Assembly: GCA_903644035.1 (NCBI GenBank)
Contig: CAHJXG010000112.1
Span: 1 to 9,479, forward strand
Direction: 5' to 3'
DNA from: Rhodospirillales bacterium
GTDB lineage: Bacteria > Pseudomonadota > Alphaproteobacteria > Acetobacterales > Acetobacteraceae
DNA length: 9,479 bases
The position numbers and the translations under genes are program-made. Position 1 is the stretch's first letter. The number at the start of each line of letters is the position of its first letter. Below the pieces are notes generated by a model that saw only the letters and a program-made list of their open reading frames with translations, was not told the origin of the DNA and did not search any database. This document shows positions 1-5,440 of this stretch, in pieces.

Positions 1-203
1 CGCGCGTATTGCACGACCAACGGCCGGTCGAGCCCGTATTGCTGGATCAGCACGGCGCGCTCGCCAGCGTCGACGACATTCTCGCCGCCCGTCAGCACGG
101 CCACGGGGTCGCCGGGTGTCAGCCTAACGGCGATGAAGGCCATCGAGGCCACGCCCCAGAGCACAGCCAGGATGACCCCGACCCGCCGGACGCCCGCGCG
201 CAC
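1..203 (-). CDS. ABC transporter permease, dipeptide/oligopeptide (DppB) type, N-terminal fragment running off the window
   Basis: Reading the minus strand from a GTG at 203 gives a typical N-terminus of a DppB/OppB-type inner-membrane permease. A basic start (VRAGVRRVG) leads into a first membrane helix (VILAVLWGVASMAFIAV), followed by the family's RLTPGDPVAVLTGGE motif and then the periplasmic segment IQQYGLDRPLVVQYA. The frame is still open at position 1, so the rest lies outside the window. In this family the protein would form half of the channel importing peptides or similar solutes. The start is uncertain: no good ribosome binding site or ATG is visible, and monooxygenase-derived sequence begins only about 28 bases upstream, so the native start and promoter may have been cut away. 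Family is clear; substrate cannot be read from this piece. Confidence 0.75.
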   Translation of the reverse strand, partial: MRAGVRRVGVILAVLWGVASMAFIAVRLTPGDPVAVLTGGENVVDAGERAVLIQQYGLDRPLVVQYA

Positions 204-230
204 CAGCCTACGGGCTGAGCCAGGACAGCG

Positions 231-633
231 ATCAACTCCGTCGAGCAGGTCTGGAACCGCGACCTCTCCGCCTACGACCCGGACGTCGAGGCCGACGCGC
301 TCTCCCAGGGTCGCGCCATGCGCTTCGACGACCGACTGAACACGGCCAGGCAATGGCGCGAGATGGCCGGGCGCGACAAGCTGTCGCTGCGCCAGCTCGT
401 CATCAAGGTCACGGGACGCAAGCAGTTCGTCGGCACGCCGCAGTCGGTCGCCCTCGAGATTGAACGCCACGTCCAGGAGGATGCGGCCGATGGATTCGTC
501 TTCGCCCCGCATCTGACGCCCGGCGGCTTCGACGCGTTCGTGGAGACGGTCGTCCCCGTGCTGCAGGACCGCGGCGTGTTCCGCCGCGACTACCGCCGGC
601 ACGACGTTGCGCGGCCATCTGGGCCTCACGTGA
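231..633 (+). pseudogene. NtaA/SnaA/DszA-family FMN-dependent monooxygenase, C-terminal remnant with a frameshift
   Basis: About 120 codons match the C-terminal end of the two-component flavin monooxygenases of the NtaA/SnaA/DszA group (luciferase-like fold), with the hallmarks LSLRQLVIKVTGRKQFVG, VQEDAADGFVF, PHLTPGGFDAF and VVPVLQDRGVFRRDYR. Members oxidise small organic compounds, often to release sulfur or nitrogen. Everything upstream of about 231 is missing, roughly two thirds of the usual 430-450 residues, and the frame has a stop at 216-218. Near 593-598 one extra base (a C in the CGCCGG stretch) shifts the frame. Correcting it restores the family ending GTTLRGHLGL with a TGA at 631-633; uncorrected, the frame reads on into mtnB. 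Headless and frameshifted, so I call it dead. The adjacent ABC permease is a common partner of such enzymes, but it lies on the opposite strand. Confidence 0.8.
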
Positions 634-657
634 GCGGCACCATGCGCCGGCGTGGGT

Positions 658-685
658 TTGAACAGGGCCGGTTCTGGGGTAGACA
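658..685 (+). promoter_or_regulatory. Candidate sigma-70-type promoter for mtnBDC
   Basis: TTGAAC (658-663) and TAGACA (680-685) are separated by 16 bases, close to a -35/-10 pair. They lie in the 98-base gap between the monooxygenase remnant's stop and the preferred mtnB start, which would give a leader of about 40 bases. This is a motif match by eye only. No riboswitch-like structure was recognised in the gap. Confidence 0.35.
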
Positions 686-731
686 CGCGATCATGCCCAC
701 TGCGCTTAACTTTGGACCAACCCTGTCTTCC

Positions 732-1334
732 ATGCCCCACGACAAGGCGGAGGCGATCGTCCAGGCCGGGCGCCGGCTGGACGCGCGGGGTTGGGTGCCG
801 GCCACCGCGGGCAACATCAGCGTCCGCCTCGATGCGGAGCGGATCGCGATCACCCGCAGCGGCGTGCACAAGGGCCTCCTGTCCGCCGCCGACGTGATCG
901 TGGTCGGGCTGGACGGCGCGGCGCTCAGCCCCGCCGCCCGGCCGAGCGCCGAGACGCTGCTGCACTGCCAGCTCTACGCCCGCTTCCCGGACGTCGGTGC
1001 CGTGCTGCACGGGCATTCGGTTCCGGGCACGGTGCTCTCGCGACAGACCGATGCCGCCTCCCTCCGGTTCGAGGGCTACGAGGTGCAGAAGGTGTTCCCG
1101 GGCCAGACCACCCACGACGCCGCCATCGCGCTGCCGGTCGTCGGCAACGACCAGGACATCCCGCGCTTGGCGCGCGTGCTCGCCCCGCTGCTGGATGAAA
1201 CGGTGCCGGGCTATTTGATCCGCGGCCACGGCACCTACGTATGGGCTGCCGACATGACGGCCGCCCTGGCCCGCTTCGAGGGCCTTGAGTTTCTGATGTC
1301 CTGCGAACTGGAAGCAAGGAGGATCGTGGCATGA
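732..1334 (+). CDS. mtnB: Methylthioribulose-1-phosphate dehydratase
   Basis: Cytosolic zinc enzyme of the class II aldolase/adducin fold. It dehydrates 5-methylthioribulose 1-phosphate to 2,3-diketo-5-methylthiopentyl 1-phosphate in methionine salvage. From ATG 732 the product is 200 residues, the usual family length. Visible hallmarks are PATAGNIS with Asn28, ITRSGVHKG, the zinc motif LHGHS (His93, His95), the MtnB-specific FEGYEVQKVFPGQTTH and VVGNDQDIP, and RGHGTYVW with a third zinc ligand, His166. An in-frame ATG at 693 would add 13 residues; neither start has a strong ribosome binding site. The same frame is open upstream to 318 only because a frameshift joins it to the monooxygenase remnant, so a 338-residue call would be an artefact. 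First gene of a tight operon: its TGA overlaps the mtnD ATG. Confidence 0.93.
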   Translation: MPHDKAEAIVQAGRRLDARGWVPATAGNISVRLDAERIAITRSGVHKGLLSAADVIVVGLDGAALSPAARPSAETLLHCQLYARFPDVGAVLHGHSVPGTVLSRQTDAASLRFEGYEVQKVFPGQTTHDAAIALPVVGNDQDIPRLARVLAPLLDETVPGYLIRGHGTYVWAADMTAALARFEGLEFLMSCELEARRIVA

Positions 1335-1870
1335 GCCGCCTCACCGTCTACGAGAACACCAACCCCGGCACGGCCATCCTCCGCACCGAGGACCCGGCCG
1401 AGATCGCCGGCACGCTGCGCCCGCTCGGCGTCCGCTTCGAGCGTTGGGAAAGCCCGGTGGCGCTGCCGGATGACGCCTCCTCGGAGGCGATCCTGGACGC
1501 CTACCGTCCCTATCTGGACGGGCTGATGGGCGCATCGGGCGCCGGGTCGGCGGACGTGATCAGCCTCACGCCGGACAACCCGGGCGGCGCTGCGCTGCGC
1601 CAGAAGTTCCTGTCCGAGCACATCCACACGGAGGATGAGGTCCGCTTCTTCGTCCGCGGCTCCGGCAGCTTCGTCATGCATGCGGACGGCAAGGTCTATG
1701 ACGCGCACTGCACGCAAGGCGACCTGATCAGCGTGCCGGCCGGCACCAAGCACTGGTTCGACGCCGGCACCGCGCCGTCCTTCACCGCGTTGCGCGTGTT
1801 CCAGGACATGACCGGCTGGACTCCGCACTACACGGGCGACGCGATCTCGGAGCGCTTCCCGGTTGCCTGA
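1331..1870 (+). CDS. mtnD: Acireductone dioxygenase
   Basis: Cupin-fold metalloenzyme that cleaves 1,2-dihydroxy-3-keto-5-methylthiopentene (acireductone) with oxygen. With iron the family yields the methionine precursor 2-keto-4-methylthiobutyrate; with nickel it yields methylthiopropionate, CO and formate. The 179-residue product carries the complete metal set in EHIHTEDEVRFFV (His97, His99, Glu103) and KHWFD (His141), at almost the numbering of the characterised Klebsiella enzyme, plus the cupin segment QGDLISVPAGT. The ATG is preceded by a strong AAGGAGGA site and overlaps the mtnB stop as ATGA, so translation is probably coupled. Which metal is used in vivo cannot be told from the sequence. 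Full length, no anomalies. Confidence 0.96.
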   Translation: MSRLTVYENTNPGTAILRTEDPAEIAGTLRPLGVRFERWESPVALPDDASSEAILDAYRPYLDGLMGASGAGSADVISLTPDNPGGAALRQKFLSEHIHTEDEVRFFVRGSGSFVMHADGKVYDAHCTQGDLISVPAGTKHWFDAGTAPSFTALRVFQDMTGWTPHYTGDAISERFPVA

Positions 1871-2561
1871 ACGACCCCGCGCCGTCGTGCTCGACATCGA
1901 GGGCACGACGACGCCGATCGCCTTCGTCCACCAAACCCTGTTTCCGTTCGCGCGGGCCCGGCTGCCCTCGTTCCTGCGCGACCACGCCGACGACCCGGCC
2001 GTACAGGCCGAACTCCAGGCGGTCCCCGGCCCCGACCCGGCCGCGACGCTGCTGCGCTGGATCGACGAGGACGTGAAGGCGACGCCGCTGAAGACGTTGC
2101 AGGGCCTGATCTGGCGCGAAGGCTATGCCGACGGCAGCCTGCGAGGGGTCGTCTATCCCGACGTGGCCGCCGCGCTGCGGCGCTGGCACGGGGCCGGCCT
2201 GACGCTGTTCGTCTACTCTTCAGGCTCGGTCGAGGCGCAGAGGCTGATTTTCGGCCACTCCACGGCCGGCGACCTCTCGGCCCTGTTCGCCGGGTTCTTT
2301 GACACCCGCACCGGCCCGAAACGGGAGGCGGAGAGCTACCGCGCCATTGCCGCCGCCTCCGGCCTGCCTGCCGGCACCATGCTGTTCCTGTCCGACATGG
2401 AGCCGGAGCTGGACGCCGCCGCCGCGGCCGGGTTGCAGACCTGTCAGCTCGTCCGCGCAGGCGACGGCACCCTGGCCTCCTCGCGCCATCCTACCGCCGC
2501 CGACCTCGACGCGGTCGACGCGCTGATTGCCAGCCCGGCGCGCGTCGGCGGCGAAAGGTAG
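1863..2561 (+). CDS. mtnC: Enolase-phosphatase E1 (2,3-diketo-5-methylthiopentyl-1-phosphate enolase/phosphatase)
   Basis: HAD-superfamily enzyme that enolises and then dephosphorylates the MtnB product, giving acireductone for MtnD. Motif I is VLDIEGTTTP (nucleophile Asp11, with the MtnC-type Glu13), motif II is YSSGS (residues 118-122) and motif III is LSDMEPELDAA (Asp178). KREAESY follows motif II. At 232 residues it matches family length. I choose the TTG at 1863: GGAG at 1849-1852 lies 10 bases upstream, the start overlaps the mtnD stop by 8 bases, and the motif-I strand follows at once. The last codons and the TAG stop lie in sequence that aligns, on the other strand, with the end of a cysteine synthase remnant, so the native C-terminus may have been trimmed by a few residues. 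The core is complete. Confidence 0.93.
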   Translation: MPERPRAVVLDIEGTTTPIAFVHQTLFPFARARLPSFLRDHADDPAVQAELQAVPGPDPAATLLRWIDEDVKATPLKTLQGLIWREGYADGSLRGVVYPDVAAALRRWHGAGLTLFVYSSGSVEAQRLIFGHSTAGDLSALFAGFFDTRTGPKREAESYRAIAAASGLPAGTMLFLSDMEPELDAAAAAGLQTCQLVRAGDGTLASSRHPTAADLDAVDALIASPARVGGER

Positions 2562-2874
2562 CGCTCGCCGCTGTCGGGCACGACGGTCACAATCGTCTTG
2601 CCCGCAAGCTCCGGCCGCCCTGCCAGCGTAAGTGCCGCCTGGAGCACGGCGCCGCCTGACGTGCCGGCCAGGATGTCCTCCTCATGCGTCAGCGCCGCTG
2701 TCGCGGATAATGCCCCAAGGCCGTGCGGCCCTTGGTGCTGCCAGTCGGGCTCAGATACTTAATCTTTGCGATCAGGCGCGCGGGCAAGCCATGCCTCTCG
2801 CGGATGCGGTGCAGCTCCAGCAGCGGCGTGGTGGCGATCAGCTCCGAAAGGTTGTGACAAATTCTGCCCGTCAT
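2552..2874 (-). pseudogene. cysK: Cysteine synthase (CysK-type) remnant with a large internal deletion
   Basis: On the minus strand the ATG at 2874 begins a normal O-acetylserine sulfhydrylase N-terminus: NLSELIATTPLLELHRIRE, then LPARLIAKIKYLSPTGSTKGRTALG, which contains the PLP-lysine region (family PTGSTKDRTA, here with Gly for Asp). After about 55 residues an extra G near 2712-2715 breaks the frame. Past that point, beginning around 2705, the sequence jumps to the C-terminal part of the family: LTHEEDILAGTSGGAV, then LAGRPELAGKTIVTVVPDS and GERYLS. Roughly 200 of about 310-320 residues are missing, so it cannot be active. Homology fades at about 2551, inside the 3' end of mtnC on the opposite strand. 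The retained N-terminus argues for an internal deletion rather than a truncated copy. Confidence 0.85.
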
Positions 2875-3176
2875 TGGCCATCCCGTACGGCTGGTTGCGG
2901 GCCAAGGCGAACCGATGTTCGATCCGATCAATCAAGCGGGATCACCACTTAGTCCACGAATAGCCTGATCATGCGGCGGCAAGGACAAGCCATTCCCATC
3001 GTCTGCATGTGCGACGTATCCAATGCTTGCAAACTGGCGACTATTGAAGCCCTGCTTCCGTGTGTGATGCGCCGGCGCAAGATTGGCATCCGCCATAAGC
3101 GGACGGCCTTTCCAGGGACTGCGATGGACTGCCAGCGTATTTTCTCCAGTATCATGCTCCGCAGCCTTGAACTGTG
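2875..3176. other. Gene-free lower-GC stretch
   Basis: No reading frame here is recognisable or convincingly coding. From about 2940 the composition drops: two sampled 60-base lines (3001-3060 and 3121-3180) are near 52-53% G+C, clearly below the flanking genes. A 54-codon frame on the minus strand (ATG 3096 to 2932) has no ribosome binding site and no familiar motif. It may be the scar of a lost mobile element or a decayed gene, but I found no terminal repeats or transposase motif. Confidence 0.5.
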
Positions 3177-4073
3177 CTAAGCGGCCTGCACGGCGCGCTG
3201 CGGCAGGCCCAGCATGTTGCGCGCCTCGGCGGGGCTGGCCGGCTCCAGGTTCAGCTCCTTGATGATGCGGACGGTGCGGGCCACGAGCTGCTCGTTGGTC
3301 GCAAGCTGGCCCCTGGCGAAGTAATTGTTGTCCTCCAGCCCGACGCGGACGTGGCCGCCCAGCAGCAGGGCTTGCGTGGTGGCGGGAAGCTGCGCCGGGC
3401 CGATGGCGCTGACGCAGAAGACGCTCTCGGGCGGCAGCAGCCGGATCATGCTGGCCAGGATGTCGTGGCTGTAGGGCATGGCGCCCTGAAAGCCGCGGTC
3501 GGCGCCCAGCACCATGTTGATGTAGTAGGGCGGCTTGTCGTAGCCCTTGGCGATCAGCCGGCACACGTCCTGCAGGATGTGCTGGGGTCCGAACACCTCC
3601 CATTCCGGCTTGATGCCACGGTCCTTGAAGCGTTCCGCCAGCGCGTCGCAGCGGCCCGGCGTGGTGATGACCAGGATTTCCCGACCGCCATGCACGTCGG
3701 CAAACGTCATGCCGTCGAAGGTTGCCATCTCCGCCCCGGCGTCCAAGCCTTTGAGCCGCTCCTCGAAGTTGCTTTCGAACAGGCCATCCGCGCGGGGCAC
3801 CAGCATGTCGCCGTTGCTGCCGCCACCGGTGGAGTTGTTGATGACGATGTCGCAGCGCGCCCGGATGCGGTCGTTGATCGCCTGGTAGATGCCGGCATTG
3901 CAGGTGGCCTGGTCGTCCGGCCGGCGGGCGTGCAGGGCGGCGATGGCGGCGCCTTCCTTCCAGGACTTGTGCACGCTGTCTGCGATCTCGTCCGGCTGGG
4001 TCGGCAGGTTCGGATTCTGCGCCTTGCTGGCCATGCCGCCGGTGGGTGCGACGGTGACGATCACTTTGCTCAT
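3177..4073 (-). CDS. BKACE family beta-keto acid cleavage enzyme (DUF849, Kce-like)
   Basis: A 298-residue cytosolic TIM-barrel protein. Characterised relatives cleave a beta-keto acid with acetyl-CoA (for example 3-keto-5-aminohexanoate in lysine fermentation), yielding acetoacetate and a new CoA ester. Family marks are VIVTVAPTGG at the N-terminus, INNSTGGG (78-85), ERLKGLDAGAEM, PEWEVFG (156-162), YYINMVLGADRGFQG (183-197), VSAIGPAQLP and GGHVRVGLEDN (239-249, with Glu247 as a metal ligand). The metal motif normally reading HxH is ALH here: Ala46 replaces the first histidine and His48 is kept. The start has AAGGAG eight bases upstream. The substrate is unknown, and DUF849 enzymes are diverse. 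The upstream binding-protein remnant and acyl-CoA thioesterase suggest a former uptake-and-CoA-catabolism operon. Confidence 0.9.
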   Translation of the reverse strand: MSKVIVTVAPTGGMASKAQNPNLPTQPDEIADSVHKSWKEGAAIAALHARRPDDQATCNAGIYQAINDRIRARCDIVINNSTGGGSNGDMLVPRADGLFESNFEERLKGLDAGAEMATFDGMTFADVHGGREILVITTPGRCDALAERFKDRGIKPEWEVFGPQHILQDVCRLIAKGYDKPPYYINMVLGADRGFQGAMPYSHDILASMIRLLPPESVFCVSAIGPAQLPATTQALLLGGHVRVGLEDNNYFARGQLATNEQLVARTVRIIKELNLEPASPAEARNMLGLPQRAVQAA

Positions 4074-4086
4074 GGCATTGGCTCCT

Positions 4087-4336
4087 TCAGGATCTCAGCA
4101 GGGCGCAGCCGCCCTCGGACAGCAGGCTTGCGCCAGAGCCGATGAACACGCGGTTGCGATCCCGCGCCAGGTCCGCGGCAGCAAGGGCGATGGCGCAGCC
4201 CGGCATGTCCATGATAGCGGCCACGCCCTCCTGGTCCAGCCAGTGGCGGGCGATGACCATGCCGACGCCGGGCTTGTTCCGGGCGCGGCGAACGCGCCGC
4301 CCATGTCGGCCAGGATGGCGATTCAGAGGGGCCTTG
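4087..4336 (-). pseudogene. ABC transporter periplasmic binding protein (LivK/amide type), short decayed remnant
   Basis: Minus-strand pieces match the N-terminal lobe of branched-chain amino acid/amide-type binding proteins. First IAILADMGGAF (about 4322-4290); then, in another frame, NKPGVGMVIARHWLDQEGV, IMDMPGCAIALAAADLARD and NRVFIGSGASLLSEGG, ending at a TGA (4087-4089). In intact relatives about 30 residues separate LADMGG from the NKPDVG motif. Here they are nearly adjacent and out of frame, so an internal deletion lies near 4279-4292. Everything after the first lobe, roughly 300 residues, is gone and BKACE begins immediately. Residues resembling a secretion signal may extend up to about 4420 but are too degraded to claim. 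The solute cannot be deduced. Confidence 0.65.
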
Positions 4337-4422
4337 GCTGCGCCCGGGAGCGGCGTTCTGGGCGGCAAGTCCCGCGGGCAGCATCCGGCATGTCACCGGC
4401 ACGGTCGAGGCGCTGCCCGGCA

Positions 4423-4863
4423 CTATGTCGTCCGTGGTTGCGGGCCGCCCTGCAACCGCGTCGCAAGGTCATCCGGAATGGGCACACCCTTCAGGCGTTC
4501 GGGGTCATCGGGGTGACGGGCAGCCCAAACGCGCGTTTCTGTCGCCTTGATGGCAAGCGTGTCCCCGCGCAGGACAGTGTGCGACACGCTGAAGGACGAC
4601 CGGCGCAGCGCCGTCACCTGGGTCTGAATGCGGATGACATCGCCGTAGCGGCTCGGGACGCTGAACTGTGCCGCCGTGTCGACCATGGGAATGCCAACGA
4701 TGCCGTAATGCCGCAGCATCTCGTGCTTCGTCATACCGGTTGCGGCAGCGAACAAGGCGCCCGTACTGGTGTCGAACATGGCGAAGTAGCGTGGATAGAA
4801 GACGATGCCGGCCGGGTCGCAGTCCCCCCACTCCACCGTCAGAGTGCGCTCGTTGGTAAACAT
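4423..4863 (-). CDS. Acyl-CoA thioesterase, 4-hydroxybenzoyl-CoA thioesterase-like hotdog protein
   Basis: A 146-residue single hotdog-domain protein predicted to hydrolyse a CoA thioester in the cytosol. It resembles the Pseudomonas 4-hydroxybenzoyl-CoA thioesterase closely. The catalytic loop is WGDCDPAGIVFYPRYF, whose Asp16 corresponds to the catalytic Asp17 of that enzyme, and it is followed by GIVGIPMVDTAAQF, YGDVIRIQTQV and FSVSHTV at equivalent places. The ATG at 4863 has AAGGGG six bases upstream. The frame is open further upstream to 5109, but that part has no family similarity. It reads toward the binding-protein remnant and BKACE, which are probably former operon partners. Substrate specificity (aromatic or short acyl) is not decidable from sequence. 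Confidence 0.88.
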   Translation of the reverse strand: MFTNERTLTVEWGDCDPAGIVFYPRYFAMFDTSTGALFAAATGMTKHEMLRHYGIVGIPMVDTAAQFSVPSRYGDVIRIQTQVTALRRSSFSVSHTVLRGDTLAIKATETRVWAARHPDDPERLKGVPIPDDLATRLQGGPQPRTT

Positions 4864-4888
4864 CGCGGCCCCTTGGCTGTTCTGTGGT

Positions 4889-4920
4889 CGAGCCTGGCCC
4901 TCAGCCCTTTCGCAGGCTCG
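4889..4920. repeat. Inverted repeat, 8-bp arms, upstream of the thioesterase gene
   Basis: CGAGCCTG (4889-4896) and CAGGCTCG (4913-4920) are perfect complements separated by 16 bases that include CCCTTTCG. The structure sits 26 bases upstream of the thioesterase ATG on the minus strand. It could form a hairpin in the leader, or be a copy of a dispersed intergenic repeat. No T-run follows, so it is not a convincing terminator. Confidence 0.45.
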
Positions 4921-5068
4921 GTCTCGGCCAACCGCTCGGGTATGATGGACGGCGGGAACACGGTCGTCACCATGGGTCGCTTCAAGGAGGGTGTGACGGT
5001 GCGTGCGTCCGGAGCCGCCCACGCGGCGCCACAGCCGGCAGGCGTTGTCCGTCCGTTCATCAGCACGG

Positions 5069-5085
5069 CAGGTGTCAGGCACCTG
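5069..5085. repeat. Short inverted repeat CAGGTG-TCAGG-CACCTG
   Basis: Perfect 6-bp arms (5069-5074 and 5080-5085) around a 5-base loop. The site lies in the gene-poor interval and overlaps the TGA (5075-5077) that ends the open minus-strand frame running down from the desulfhydrase. It could be a regulator operator or a REP-like dispersed hairpin. Function is not determinable here. Confidence 0.4.
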
Positions 5086-5440
5086 TGTTGTTGCTCTTGC
5101 GCTGATCAACCGAGACTAGGTGTTTGGTCCTGCAGAGTCGTGACGCCACCCTGACGCGAGAGGGAGAGGAAGCGCTATGGCAGGCAGCCTTAACGGCTCC
5201 GCCCGAACAACGCCGAGAGTTCGCGCCGAGGCCGAGCGCGATGCTGAACATCGCCATCGTCTGGCTCGCCCTGGAAGGTTGCTGCTCCAGCAGCATGCGG
5301 ATGCGCAGGACGGCGCTGAGGCGAAAGCCGTGCGCTGGCGGGTTGCCGCCGTGCTTGTGCATCCACTCGAGGTCTCTGGCGTAGGTCGTGCGAGTCGAGG
5401 GGCTGGGGCCGATGAACGCCCGAGACTGTCGGTAGAAGCG

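Larger units (their letters stand above)
4864..5440. other. Gene-poor interval upstream of the thioesterase gene
   Basis: No gene here can be named. The right part (5075-5440) is open on the minus strand in the same frame as the neighbouring desulfhydrase, directly after its TAG stop, for 121 codons. It has high G/C at third positions and a peptide including FYRQSRAFIGPSPS, TYARDLEWMHKHGG and AVLRIRMLLEQQP. It has no start codon with a ribosome binding site, and I do not recognise the family; it may be a gene remnant. The left part (4864-5070) holds only shadow frames and an inverted repeat. Confidence 0.4.

Noticed and set aside
634..731. A SAM-type riboswitch ahead of mtnB
   Set aside because: The region is short and I saw no SAM-II-like or other conserved riboswitch pattern; only a candidate promoter.
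1235..1906. 223-codon minus-strand open frame over mtnD
   Set aside because: Shadow of mtnD; the plus strand has complete acireductone dioxygenase metal ligands.
2715..2735. Hairpin CCAAGGCC-GTGC-GGCCCTTGG as a terminator for mtnBDC
   Set aside because: It encodes the TKGRTALG part of the cysteine synthase remnant on the minus strand, has a bulge, no T-run follows on the plus strand, and it lies about 150 bases past the mtnC stop.
2932..3096. 54-codon minus-strand frame with a protein-like peptide
   Set aside because: No ribosome binding site and no recognisable motif; it sits in the low-GC stretch and is as likely chance as coding.
3174..4145. 323-codon plus-strand open frame over the BKACE gene
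   Set aside because: Antisense shadow in high-GC DNA. The minus strand has full BKACE motifs and a proper ribosome binding site.
4864..5109. Extension of the thioesterase frame upstream to 5109
   Set aside because: The extra N-terminal part has no family similarity, while the ATG at 4863 has AAGGGG at ideal spacing and starts exactly at the hotdog domain.
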